DNA of 64,000 nt from Rhodobacterales bacterium HKCCE2091. GTDB taxonomy: Bacteria; Pseudomonadota; Alphaproteobacteria; Rhodobacterales; Rhodobacteraceae. The translations under genes were made by a program, and so were the position numbers. The notes under the pieces are model-generated. The model did not search any database and was not told the origin of the DNA. It saw only the letters and a list, made by a program, of their open reading frames with translations. The DNA lies in NCBI GenBank assembly GCA_015689685.1, contig WVSL01000005.1, positions 62,001 through 126,000 of the forward strand, read 5' to 3'. Below are positions 25,493 through 33,738 of the stretch, piece by piece; the stretch's first letter is position 1, and each line of letters opens with the position of its first letter.

Positions 25493-27552
25493 CTCGCACT
25501 CACCTTCCGCCCCTTTTGCTCGCCTCACTTCTCGCGCTGTCCCCCTCCGTCGCGCTGTCGCAGGACGACCCCGCCGGGCCCGCGCCCGATGCCGCCGCCG
25601 AGGTCGACGACGGAACCGATACGCTCGCCGCGGCGGACCCCGAGCCGACCTACGAGATCGGCAGCGACTGGCCCTACTACGGCGGGGATGCCGCCGCGAC
25701 GCGGTTCTCGCCCTTGGAGCAGATCACGCCCGACAACGTGGCCGGGCTGGAACGCGCCTTCGTCTACCGCACCGGCGACCTGCCGAGCACGGAGGCGGAG
25801 GGCAGCTACGCGGGCGAGACCACGCCGCTGATGATCGGCGGATCGCTCTACCTGTGCTCCGCGATGAACGTCCTGATCTCCGTCGATGCCGCCACGGGCG
25901 AGGAGAACTGGCGTTACGACCCCGGCGTGCCGGACGATGCCATTCCCTACTCGGCCTCGTGCAGGGGGGTGACGGCCTACACCGATCCCGAGGCAGCGGA
26001 AGGCGACATCTGCGCCACCCGCATCATCGAGGGCACGCTCGACGCGAAGCTCGTCGCGGTCGATGCCGAAACCGGCGCGCCCTGCGAGGATTTCGGAGAG
26101 AACGGCACCGTCGATCTCTGGCAGGACATCGGCGAGCGCGTTCCGGGCTGGTACGCCGTCACCGCGCCGCCCGCTGTGGTGCGCGGGCTGATCGTGACCG
26201 GCGCGCAGGTCAAGGACGGGCAGGCGGAGGACGCGCCCTCCGGCGTGATCCGCGCCTACGATGCGGTGACGGGCGAGCTTGCCTGGGCGTGGGACCTCGC
26301 CGCGCCCGGCCGGAACCGGAACGGCCCGCCCGAGGGCGAGGTCTACACCCGCGGCACCCCGAACATGTGGACGGCCGCCGTCGCCGACGAGGAACTCGGC
26401 CTCGTCTACCTGCCGCTCGGCAACTCCTCCGTCGACTACTACGGGTCGAACCGCAGCGAGGCGGAGAACGAATTCGCGACCTCGCTTGTGGCGCTCGATG
26501 CCACGACGGGCGAGGAAGCCTGGCATTTCCAGACCGTCCGGAACGATGTCTGGGACTACGACCTCGGCAGCCAGGCGACGCTGATCGACTACGACGGCAC
26601 GCCCGCGATCATCCTTCCCTCGAAGCAGGGCGATATCTACATCCTCGACCGCGCGTCCGGCGAGCCGCTGACCCCGGTGGGCGAGATCACCGACCTGCCC
26701 GACGGCGAGATCGAGCCCGACTACATTGCGGATGCGCAACCGATCTCGGCCTGGCACACCCTCCGCCAGCCGGAGCTGGAGGAGCGGGACGCTTGGGGCT
26801 TCACCCCGATCGACCAGCTCTGGTGCCGGATCCAGTTTCGCCGCGCGAACTACGACGGCTATCTCACCCCGCCATCCTCCGACCGGCCGTGGATCCAGTA
26901 TCCCGGCTACAACGGCGGGTCCGACTGGGGATCGGTCGCGGTCGATACTGAACGCGGGCTCATCATCGCGAACTACAATGACGTTCCGAACTACAACCGG
27001 CTCCTGACCCGGGAGGAGGCCGACGACCGCGGGCTCGTGCCGATCAACGAGGAAGGCGCGCGCACCGGCGGGGCCGAGGGCGAAGGCGACCCGCAGGCCG
27101 GGTCGCCCTATGCCATCGACGTGAACGCCGGCTGGCGGAACGAGGCGACGGGCGTGCCCTGCGTGCGCCCGCCCTACGGCGGCATCCGGGCGATAGATCT
27201 CGAAACCGGCCAGACGGTCTGGGACCAGCCGCTCGGCACCGCGCGGCGGAACGGCCCCTTCGGAATCCCCTCGATGCTGCCGTTCCGGATCGGCACGCCC
27301 AACAACGGCGGCGCGGTCGTCACCGCGAGCGGACTGACCTTCATCGGCGCGACGACCGACAACCTGTTCCGGGCCATCGACACCGAAACCGGCGAGGTTC
27401 TGTGGGAAGACGTCCTGCCGGCCGGAGGCCAGGCCAACCCGATCAGCTACGAGATCGACGGACGGCAATACGTGATGATCTCCGCGATGGGGCATCACTT
27501 TATGGAGACACCCGTGGGCGACTACCTAATCGCCTACGCATTGCCGGAGTAG
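25489..27552 (+). CDS. gcd: PQQ-dependent glucose/quinate-type dehydrogenase, periplasmic subunit
   Basis: 687 residues. A cleavable-looking signal peptide (LLLASLLALSPSVALS) is followed by an eight-bladed quinoprotein propeller: WPYYGGDAAATRFSPL, TTPLMIGGSLYLCSAM, then TVRNDVWDYDLGSQ with the conserved D-x-W-D region near the catalytic Asp, and GTPNNGGAVVTASGLTFIGAT near the end. It oxidises an aldose or polyol in the periplasm and passes electrons to quinone, presumably through the coupled anchor protein. Family resemblance is closest to the glucose/quinate/shikimate group, so glucose is likely but not certain. No PQQ synthesis genes are in the window. Confidence 0.88.
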   Translation: MTRTHLPPLLLASLLALSPSVALSQDDPAGPAPDAAAEVDDGTDTLAAADPEPTYEIGSDWPYYGGDAAATRFSPLEQITPDNVAGLERAFVYRTGDLPSTEAEGSYAGETTPLMIGGSLYLCSAMNVLISVDAATGEENWRYDPGVPDDAIPYSASCRGVTAYTDPEAAEGDICATRIIEGTLDAKLVAVDAETGAPCEDFGENGTVDLWQDIGERVPGWYAVTAPPAVVRGLIVTGAQVKDGQAEDAPSGVIRAYDAVTGELAWAWDLAAPGRNRNGPPEGEVYTRGTPNMWTAAVADEELGLVYLPLGNSSVDYYGSNRSEAENEFATSLVALDATTGEEAWHFQTVRNDVWDYDLGSQATLIDYDGTPAIILPSKQGDIYILDRASGEPLTPVGEITDLPDGEIEPDYIADAQPISAWHTLRQPELEERDAWGFTPIDQLWCRIQFRRANYDGYLTPPSSDRPWIQYPGYNGGSDWGSVAVDTERGLIIANYNDVPNYNRLLTREEADDRGLVPINEEGARTGGAEGEGDPQAGSPYAIDVNAGWRNEATGVPCVRPPYGGIRAIDLETGQTVWDQPLGTARRNGPFGIPSMLPFRIGTPNNGGAVVTASGLTFIGATTDNLFRAIDTETGEVLWEDVLPAGGQANPISYEIDGRQYVMISAMGHHFMETPVGDYLIAYALPE

Positions 27553-27680
27553 CGCCGGGATACCGAGCGGGGTGGCGGTCGATCGCGTCTCCCTGCCTCT
27601 CGTCGAGAGCTGCCGTGACGATGCCGGACCCGGACCACTTCAGGCGCAGGGGGCGTGTAGGGGTGTCGGCCGAATGATCG

Positions 27681-27696
27681 GGCCCCGCAAGGGGCC
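27681..27696. terminator. GC-rich hairpin between convergent gcd and marR
   Basis: GGCCCC-GCAA-GGGGCC forms a perfect 6-bp stem with a GNRA-type tetraloop, in the 159-nt gap between the gcd stop and the marR stop. There is no T-run, so termination in either direction is only likely by position. Confidence 0.4.
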
Positions 27697-27711
27697 GTGC
27701 CGCCTCGCGCC

Positions 27712-28191
27712 CTACCCGCGCAGGTTCGCCGCGACCCGTTGGAGCATCGAGACAAGGATGCTGCTTTCGATATCGGTGAGCCCGGCGGTCAGGACGGCCT
27801 CGTGCTCCTGCGCGCGTTCTTCCAGCAGTTGAACGACCTCCGCGCCCCGGTCGGTGAGGAACAGGCACTTCAACCGCTGGTCGGCCTCGGACGGGCGGCG
27901 TTCCAGGATGCCCTCGCTCTCCATCTTCTCGACGATGGGAACGAGGCTCGACCGGTCCAGCGCGATGGCGCGCGACAGCACGTTCTGGCTGATGCCGGGG
28001 TTCAGTTCCACCAGCTTCAGCATCCCGAAGTAGCGCGGCGCGGTGCCGCAATCGAGGTTTACCGCCTCGAACTGCTTGTAGGACGCGATCTGTATCAGCC
28101 GGACGAGGTAGGAGACCTTGTTGTCGAGCGTTCCCGTCTCGACCCGGTCCCTCTCTTCCATCTGTGCATGCAGGTTCGTCGGCATGGGCAT
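27712..28191 (-). CDS. MarR-family regulator in the TRAP transporter operon
   Basis: 159 residues. A winged-helix core is visible (YFGMLKLVELNPGISQNVLS, then ALDRSSLVPIVEKMESEGI as recognition helix, and RRPSEADQRLKCLFLTDRG as the wing). The start shares one base with the dctM stop (TGATG), so it is translated with the transporter genes and probably controls them in response to the imported compound. Its operator is unknown; the TCGAAAATC site before dctP could be its target, although copies elsewhere point to the GntR regulator. Confidence 0.85.
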   Translation of the reverse strand: MPMPTNLHAQMEERDRVETGTLDNKVSYLVRLIQIASYKQFEAVNLDCGTAPRYFGMLKLVELNPGISQNVLSRAIALDRSSLVPIVEKMESEGILERRPSEADQRLKCLFLTDRGAEVVQLLEERAQEHEAVLTAGLTDIESSILVSMLQRVAANLRG

Positions 28192-29483
28192 CAGTTCATC
28201 TGTGTCGGCAGCCACAGTACGATGATCGGGAACGCGATCAGAAGGGCCAGCCGGAAGACATCGGCGATAACGAAAGGTAGAACGCCGCGGAAGATCGTCG
28301 GAAGGCTGACACGCTGCGCGATCGAGCCGATGACGAACACGTTCATGCCCACGGGCGGCGTGATGAGCGCGAGTTCCACCGTCATCACGATGATGATCCC
28401 GAACCAGACCGGATCGAAGCCGAGCGCCACGATCACCGGAAAGACGATGGGAACCATCAGGATGATCATCGCCATCGCGTCGAGAAAGCACCCCATCACG
28501 AGGAACAGGACCATGATCAGGATCAGCGTCGCGTAGGGTCCGAGCCCGAGGCCGACGAGGAAGTCGGTCAGTTCCTGCGGCACCCGCGTCACGGCGAGGA
28601 AGTAGCCGAAGATGATCGCGCCGATGAGGATGGTGTAGATCGACACCGTCGTGCGGAGCGCCTCGACGAGGGAGTCGAGCAGGATGCGCGGGGTCAACTG
28701 GCCACGGGAAAAGCCGATGATCGCGGTGCAGACCGCGCCGAATGCCGCCGCCTCGGTCGCCGTCGTCAGGCCGAAGTAAATCGCGAGGATCACCGCGAGG
28801 AACAGCAGGATCACGGCCCAGACCCCGCGGAGCGACGCCAGCGCGGCCGAGAGGCTGAAGGATTCGTCGCGGGGCAGGCGGCGGCCGTAGACCAGCGAGA
28901 CGGTGGCCATGTAGATCGCGACCGCGAGGATGCCGGGGCCGATCCCCGCGATGAGCAGGGTGCTCACGTCCTGTTCGGTGATGAAGGCGTAGATCGCGAG
29001 GATGACCGAGGGCGGGATCAGGATGCCGAGCGTGCCGCCGGCGGCGATGATGCCGGTCGAGGCGCGGTCGTCGTAACCCGCCTTCTTCATCTCTGGGTAG
29101 GCGATCTTCGTCATCGTCGCGGCGGTCGCGACGGAGGACCCGCAGATGGCGGCGAACCCGGCGCAGGCACCGATGCTGGCGAGGCCGAGCCCACCCCGGA
29201 ACCGCCCGAGCCAGGCCCGCCCGGTGGCGAAGAGATCGCGCGACAGTCCGGAGTTGGTCGCCAGCACGCCCATCAGGACGAAAAAGGGGATCAGCGTCAG
29301 GTTGAAATCCGTAAGGGTCCGGATCGGCGATTGCGCGAGCAGGTTCAGCGCCGGGCCGAGACCGACCACCGCGCCGAACCCGCCGACCCCGACGAGGCCC
29401 ATGGCGACCCCGATCGGAACCCGAAGCGCGAGCAGCGCGAACAGGCCGGCGAAACCCAGTCCGGCGATGGCTTCATTGCCCAT
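28191..29483 (-). CDS. dctM: TRAP transporter large permease DctM
   Basis: 430 residues with about 12 hydrophobic helices. Family stretches include NLTLIPFFVLMGVLA, GAICGSS-type residues in ACAGFAAICGSSVATAAT, GTLGILIPPSVILAIYA and ELALITPPVGMNVFV. It uses the sodium gradient to import a carboxylate bound by DctP. The ATG at 29483 is preceded by GGGAGGA and overlaps the end of dctQ by 11 nt; the frame extends nine codons further but lacks a better start. Substrate cannot be read from the sequence. Confidence 0.93.
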   Translation of the reverse strand: MGNEAIAGLGFAGLFALLALRVPIGVAMGLVGVGGFGAVVGLGPALNLLAQSPIRTLTDFNLTLIPFFVLMGVLATNSGLSRDLFATGRAWLGRFRGGLGLASIGACAGFAAICGSSVATAATMTKIAYPEMKKAGYDDRASTGIIAAGGTLGILIPPSVILAIYAFITEQDVSTLLIAGIGPGILAVAIYMATVSLVYGRRLPRDESFSLSAALASLRGVWAVILLFLAVILAIYFGLTTATEAAAFGAVCTAIIGFSRGQLTPRILLDSLVEALRTTVSIYTILIGAIIFGYFLAVTRVPQELTDFLVGLGLGPYATLILIMVLFLVMGCFLDAMAMIILMVPIVFPVIVALGFDPVWFGIIIVMTVELALITPPVGMNVFVIGSIAQRVSLPTIFRGVLPFVIADVFRLALLIAFPIIVLWLPTQMN

Positions 29484-30000
29484 GACCGTCCTCCCAGGGC
29501 TCGACCGCATCGAACTCTCCGAGCGGGGTGTTCCGGGTCAGGATGAGCCAGATGCGGGCCGCCGTTGCGACCAGCGCCGCGACGAGTCCGACCCAGATGG
29601 CGAGAAAGAAGGGCCAGTGCTTCAGCCGCAGTTCCATCGTGGCGTCGCCGCCGCCATAGGCGCTCCAGACCCGGCCCCAGATCTTCCAGACGAGAAGAGC
29701 GGTGAACAGGAACAGCACGCCCCAGGCGAAGGCGTTGACGTATTTCCGCAGGTTCTCCGGAAGGACCTCGACCAGCAGGTCGACCTTGATATGGGTTCCG
29801 GCCCAGGCGACGCTCGCGAACCCCCAGACGATCGCGATCCCGAGCAGGAGCCGGGACAGGTCGAAGGAATCCGGCACCGGCATCGACAGGAGGTAGCGTC
29901 CGATCGACGAGACCACGACGAGCAGGGTCACGACACCGAAGATCACGGCCGCCACGCGTTCGACGGCGCCGAGAAGGTAGGTGATTGCGGAAGATTTCAT
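29473..30000 (-). CDS. dctQ: TRAP transporter small permease DctQ
   Basis: 175 residues with four hydrophobic helices. The segment RLLLGIAIVWGFASVAWAGTHIKVDLLVE is typical of DctQ proteins, and a later helix runs WPFFLAIWVGLVAALV. It pairs with DctM to form the membrane complex. It lies 84 nt downstream of dctP, behind a strong hairpin, which probably lowers its expression relative to the binding protein. Confidence 0.9.
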   Translation of the reverse strand: MKSSAITYLLGAVERVAAVIFGVVTLLVVVSSIGRYLLSMPVPDSFDLSRLLLGIAIVWGFASVAWAGTHIKVDLLVEVLPENLRKYVNAFAWGVLFLFTALLVWKIWGRVWSAYGGGDATMELRLKHWPFFLAIWVGLVAALVATAARIWLILTRNTPLGEFDAVEPWEDGHGQ

Positions 30001-30041
30001 GTCCGGTTCCGGCGCTGGCGGGGGTAGGACGTCAGGGGAAG

Positions 30042-30074
30042 CCGGGGCGGGAGGGCATCGGCCGCCCGCCCCGG
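30042..30074 (-). promoter_or_regulatory. Strong intercistronic stem-loop between dctP and dctQ
   Basis: Arms 30042-30051 and 30065-30074 pair perfectly over 10 bp (CCGGGGCGGG with CCCGCCCCGG) around a 13-nt loop. Such hairpins after a binding-protein gene commonly protect the upstream message from exonucleases or partly terminate, giving excess binding protein over permease. No T-run follows. Confidence 0.65.
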
Positions 30075-30084
30075 AATTGCCGGC

Positions 30085-31098
30085 TCAGTAGCGGGCGCCG
30101 TTCGCTTCGAGCGTCTCGACGAAGGAGTCGTAGATCGCCTGCGGGTCGCCCGCGTCGCCGACGTCCTCGCGCCATGCGTCGACGAGCGGCGCGGCGGCCT
30201 CCCGCCACAGAGCGACCTCGTCCTCGGTCGGCGCGTAGAGCGTGTGCGCCGGGTCGTCCGCCAGCCGCTGCCGCGCATTGGCGTCGTCTTCCGCCCAACC
30301 CTCGGCGATGCGTGCCGACCATTCCGGCGTGCAGTGCGAGTCGATCACCGCGCGGTTCTCGTCGCTCAGCCGGTCGTAGCTCGACTGGTTGATGACGAGC
30401 ACCTGCGCCGAGATGTAGAACGGCATGTCGAGGTGTTCGGTCACGACGTCATCCATGCGGAAGTCGTAGACGCCGCCCCAGGGGAAGGTGATCGCGTCGG
30501 CCGTCCCGCGGCGCAGGGCCTCGCCGGTTTCCGGGGCCGGAACCTGCACCGGTGCACCGCCGAGCATGGACACGAAACGCGCCATCGTCGCGTGCGCCGG
30601 GCGGACGTTCACCCCGGCGACCTGGTCGGGCGTGTGGATCGGCCGGATCGAGTGCAGCGCGGCGACGCCGTGCGGCTGGACGAGGCAGAAATGAACGTCG
30701 CTCATCTCGGTCTCGGCGTGGGGGGCGTACCATTCGTGGATCGAGCGCGATCCCATGACCGAGTCCGAGATCTGGAACGGGATCTCGACGAGGCTGAAGA
30801 TCGGGAACCGACCCGCGGTGTAGCCCGGGTTCACGTAGGCGATGTCCACGATCCCGTCGCGCGCCATGTCGTAGTGATCCGGGGCGGAGCCAAGCTGCTG
30901 CGCGGGATAGGTCTCGACATCGATCCGGCCGTCAGAGGCTTCCTCGATGGATGCCGCCCAGGGCTCCAGCCCCGTCGCGGCCGGCGCGATCGCGGCCGGA
31001 ACCCAGTACGAAAAGCGCAGGGTGACCTCCTGCGCGGCGGCAATTGCAGGAACGAGCGCCGCAGCCGCGACGCCTGCCAGAAACTGGCTGGTTTTCAT
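30085..31098 (-). CDS. dctP: TRAP transporter solute-binding protein DctP
   Basis: 337 residues. It has a signal peptide (FLAGVAAAALVPAIAAA) and a TRAP binding-protein fold with the conserved Arg in VNVRPAHATM and the ITFPWGGVYDF segment near the ligand site. It captures a carboxylate in the periplasm for DctQM. It is the first gene of the dctP-dctQ-dctM-marR operon; a TCGAAAATC element lies 61 nt before its ATG. The surrounding genes for aromatic and acyl-CoA breakdown suggest an aromatic or alicyclic acid as ligand, which is inference. Confidence 0.92.
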   Translation of the reverse strand: MKTSQFLAGVAAAALVPAIAAAQEVTLRFSYWVPAAIAPAATGLEPWAASIEEASDGRIDVETYPAQQLGSAPDHYDMARDGIVDIAYVNPGYTAGRFPIFSLVEIPFQISDSVMGSRSIHEWYAPHAETEMSDVHFCLVQPHGVAALHSIRPIHTPDQVAGVNVRPAHATMARFVSMLGGAPVQVPAPETGEALRRGTADAITFPWGGVYDFRMDDVVTEHLDMPFYISAQVLVINQSSYDRLSDENRAVIDSHCTPEWSARIAEGWAEDDANARQRLADDPAHTLYAPTEDEVALWREAAAPLVDAWREDVGDAGDPQAIYDSFVETLEANGARY

Positions 31099-31495
31099 GG
31101 TGTCCTCCCAAGACCTTCATGCGAGCAAAGCGCAGGTATGTTTGTCATCCAACGAGGCTCGAAAATCAAACGAAATCTTTATCGGGTTCTGCGATGGCGT
31201 CGGTCGGATAATGCTGCACCTGCGAAGAAACTACTCGTTGAATGCCAAACGACCTTCTGCCATCACTCGCGGAGGGCTGAGGGGCCAGGGAGGATGTCAT
31301 GGCAGCGCGCGCAAGCGGAAACTCACCGTGGAAAGCGGACAAATATGCCGGATCCCGTGACGCGATACGGTCCGGGACGCCTCGGTCCCGAACGCCGGAA
31401 GAGATCGTGCCACCCAAGTCCCGTCCGATGACCGGTATCGGCGATGCCCTTGGGCTCTTGCGGAGGGTCGCGACGGCCGCCACGGGGCCGACACG
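31099..31495. promoter_or_regulatory. Divergent control region between dctP and the enoyl-CoA hydratase gene
   Basis: 397 nt without a convincing gene; short open frames here lack ribosome-binding sites and homology. The dctP-proximal 150 nt are distinctly AT-richer than the surroundings, as expected for promoters, and hold one TCGAAAATC copy. The remaining 250 nt toward the enoyl-CoA hydratase gene show no recognisable promoter, repeat or RNA structure. Confidence 0.5.
31159..31167 (+). promoter_or_regulatory. TCGAAAATC element, copy 1 (before dctP operon)
   Basis: First of five identical 9-mers in the 31-45 kb island, always in an intergenic region and always in the same orientation. It lies 61-69 nt upstream of the dctP ATG. 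Only the right half of the palindrome seen at 43680 is well conserved here (GCTCGAAAATCAA). Confidence 0.55.
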
Positions 31496-32308
31496 ATGAC
31501 CGGCGATGTCCTCCTGACCGAGCGCCGGGGTCCGGTCCTGATCCTGACCATGAACCGCCCGGCGGCCCATAACGCGATCAGCCCCGAACTGGCCTGCCGC
31601 CTTGCCGACGCCTTCATCGCGTTCGAGACCGATGCGGAGGCGATGGTCTGCATCCTGACCGGGGCGGGGTCGGCCACGTTCTCCTCCGGCGGCGACCTCG
31701 CGCTGACCCTGCCGCTCCTGACCGGCGACCGGGTGCCGGAAACCGAGTGGGATCGCAGGTTCCTCGATGACCCGGCGGTGCTGGAAGCGTCCTCGCTCCG
31801 CCGCCTGACGCTCGACAAGCCGGTGATCGCGGCCGTGAACGGGCATTGCCTCGCCGGCGGGTTCGAGACCCTGCTGGGCACCGATATCCGGGTCGCGTCC
31901 GAAACCGCCCGGTTCGGGCTGCCGGAGGTGCGCCACGGCCTGATCCCGTTTGCAGGCGCGCCGACACGGCTGCCGCGCGAGATCCCGAGGGCGCTGGCCG
32001 CGGAACTGTTGTTGACCGGAGACAGCATCGACGCCGCCGCGGCCCTCGCGGCCGGTCTCGTGAACCATGTCGTTCCACCGGCCGAGGTCCTGCCGAAGGC
32101 GCTGGCGATCGCCGAGCGTATCGCGGCGAACGGGCCGCTTGCCGTCCGCTCGATCAAGCGGATGGGCCGGGACGCGGTGGGCGCGGGTCTGGCCGAGGGC
32201 TTCGCGGTCGAGTACGCCGAACGCGAGATCATCATGGCGACGAAGGACGCCCGCGAGGGACCGCGCGCGTTCATGGAAAAGCGGAAACCGGTTTTCGGGG
32301 GGCACTGA
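31496..32308 (+). CDS. Enoyl-CoA hydratase/isomerase (crotonase family)
   Basis: 270 residues. The oxyanion-hole segments GAGSATFSSGGDLAL and NGHCLAGGFETLLGTD are present, and both catalytic Glu positions of true hydratases are filled (AGGFE and LPEV). It probably hydrates an unsaturated acyl-CoA. It is followed one base later by an SDR gene, giving a hydratase-dehydrogenase pair like a beta-oxidation module. The start at 31496 lacks a strong ribosome-binding site. Divergent from the dctP operon, so likely co-regulated. Confidence 0.88.
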   Translation: MTGDVLLTERRGPVLILTMNRPAAHNAISPELACRLADAFIAFETDAEAMVCILTGAGSATFSSGGDLALTLPLLTGDRVPETEWDRRFLDDPAVLEASSLRRLTLDKPVIAAVNGHCLAGGFETLLGTDIRVASETARFGLPEVRHGLIPFAGAPTRLPREIPRALAAELLLTGDSIDAAAALAAGLVNHVVPPAEVLPKALAIAERIAANGPLAVRSIKRMGRDAVGAGLAEGFAVEYAEREIIMATKDAREGPRAFMEKRKPVFGGH

Positions 32309-32309
32309 C

Positions 32310-33209
32310 ATGGATGGTATCTCGGGAAAGGTCGTCGTTCTCACGGGGGCCGGTCGCGGCATCGGACGGGCCGCGGCGCTGTTGCTGGCGCGATCAGGCG
32401 CGCGGGTGGTCGTCAACGACATCGACCCGGAGGTCGCGGGCGCGGTCTGTGACGAGATCGCCGGGGAGGGCGGCGAGGCGGTCCCGGCCATCGCGGCGAT
32501 CGGCAGTGCCGAGGCCGCCGACACCTGCGTCGATGCCGCGCTGTCGGCGTTCGGACGAATGGACGCGATAGTCTGCAACGCCGGCATCCTGCGCGACCGC
32601 GTGCTGTGGAACACGACGGACGAGGATTTCGACGCGGTCGTGGCGACGCATCTGCGGGGAACCTTCACCTGCGCCCGCGCGGCGGCCCGCCACTTCCGGG
32701 GCGCGGAGCAGGCCGGGCGCATCATCCTCGTCGGCTCCATCGCGGGGCAGCGGGGGAATTTCGGGCAGACGGCCTATTCCGCCGCGAAGGCGGGGATCGC
32801 GGCGATGGCCCGCACCTGGTCGATGGAGCTCGCCCGCGCCAACGTCGCGGTGAACGCGGTGATCCCGAACGCGCTGACCCGCATGGTCGCGACGATCCCG
32901 CAACTCGCCCCCTTCGTCGAGATGCACGAGAGGGGAGAGCCGCTGCCGGACACGGTCCGGGCCGATCTCGGCATGGGCGGGCCGGAGGACGTGGCGCCGC
33001 TGATCGCCTTCCTCGCCTCCGACGCCTCCGAAGGCATCTCCGGGCAATGCATCGGCATCGGCGGCGACCGGCTGTCGATCTGGTCCCACCCCGCGGAGAA
33101 GGCCCACCTCGTCGCGGCCGGGGGCTGGACGCTGGAGGACCTTGCGGGCCGTGGCGCGGACATGCTCCGCGCGGAGCTGGAGTCGGTGGGTGTGAAGCTG
33201 GATCTCTGA
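32310..33209 (+). CDS. Short-chain dehydrogenase following the enoyl-CoA hydratase
   Basis: 299 residues. It has the NAD(P) motif KVVVLTGAGRGIGRAAALL, the ND cofactor-specificity residues (VVVNDID, suggesting NAD), IVCNAGILRD and the catalytic Ser-Tyr-Lys (VGSIAGQRGNFGQTAYSAAK). The long C-terminal part after SGQCIGIGGDRLSIWSHP resembles the (3R)-hydroxyacyl-CoA dehydrogenase branch. It probably oxidises the hydroxyacyl-CoA made by its neighbour. The ATG is one base after the hydratase stop. Confidence 0.85.
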   Translation: MDGISGKVVVLTGAGRGIGRAAALLLARSGARVVVNDIDPEVAGAVCDEIAGEGGEAVPAIAAIGSAEAADTCVDAALSAFGRMDAIVCNAGILRDRVLWNTTDEDFDAVVATHLRGTFTCARAAARHFRGAEQAGRIILVGSIAGQRGNFGQTAYSAAKAGIAAMARTWSMELARANVAVNAVIPNALTRMVATIPQLAPFVEMHERGEPLPDTVRADLGMGGPEDVAPLIAFLASDASEGISGQCIGIGGDRLSIWSHPAEKAHLVAAGGWTLEDLAGRGADMLRAELESVGVKLDL

Positions 33210-33214
33210 TCGAC

Positions 33215-33242
33215 CGGCGGGGAGGGGAAACCTGTCCCGCCG
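33215..33242. terminator. Hairpin between convergent SDR and YciI-like genes
   Basis: CGGCGGG (33215-33221) pairs with CCCGCCG (33236-33242), with three more inner pairs (AGG/CCT). It is six bases after the SDR stop and in the 93-nt convergent gap, so it probably ends transcription from one or both sides. No T-run. Confidence 0.45.
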
Positions 33243-33302
33243 TGTCGAACGCACCGGAAACCGGGGAAGCTGTCGGCCCCGTGGAGCGGAGCCGCTCCTG
33301 GT

Positions 33303-33683
33303 CTACCCGATCACGCAGCTCTGGTCCGAGTAGCGCACCGTGACCGTCATCGCGCCTTCGTTCAGAAGCCAGCGGTGAAGCGTGTAATTGCGCAGGCCCG
33401 CAGCGTGGAACGGGTCGGCGTCGGCGAGGGCACGGGCTTCGTCCTCGGTCTCCGCGCGGACGACGATCATGCCGCCGGTCGGGACCTCGCCGCCATCCTC
33501 GAAGATGGGACCGGCGCCGAACAGGCGGCCGTCGCGTTCCATGCCCACCTGGTAGTCGAGATGGGCGGGCAGGACCTCCTGCATGCCGGGGCCGCGCGCG
33601 GGCCGGGTCGTGATGACCCAGAGCGACCGGCGCAGCATGGAGGCATAGAGGGACTCGGGCGTCTGTTCGGGCATCGGGGCCAT
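33303..33683 (-). CDS. YciI-like (YCII domain) protein
   Basis: 126 residues with an alpha-beta barrel-like YCII fold. The sequence has LWVITTRPARGPG, PAHLDYQVGMERDGRLFGAGP and the DADPFHAAGLRNYTLHRW segment with the conserved Asp-His pair proposed to be catalytic. Related proteins include small dehalogenating or lactone-processing enzymes in aromatic catabolism, but the function here is unknown. It is the last gene of the FMN reductase-tctB-tctA-tctC operon; an alternative start lies at 33674. Confidence 0.75.
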   Translation of the reverse strand: MAPMPEQTPESLYASMLRRSLWVITTRPARGPGMQEVLPAHLDYQVGMERDGRLFGAGPIFEDGGEVPTGGMIVVRAETEDEARALADADPFHAAGLRNYTLHRWLLNEGAMTVTVRYSDQSCVIG

Positions 33684-33738
33684 CCCGTTCGCATGATGTT
33701 GCGCCCCCGGCGGTTCCGGCCGCCGGGGGCGGGATTGT

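Noticed and set aside
23914-25528. Very long minus-strand frame covering coxAC and upstream DNA as a single fusion
   Set aside because: Sequence upstream of 23917 in that frame is a shadow of coxB; coxB and coxAC have separate starts with an ATGA overlap.
25097-27552. Sequencing frameshift explanation for the split glucose dehydrogenase
   Set aside because: The second gene begins with a proper signal peptide and the stop/start overlap is the same ATGA type used throughout the window; a random frameshift would not create both. It was kept as a true split, to be verified.
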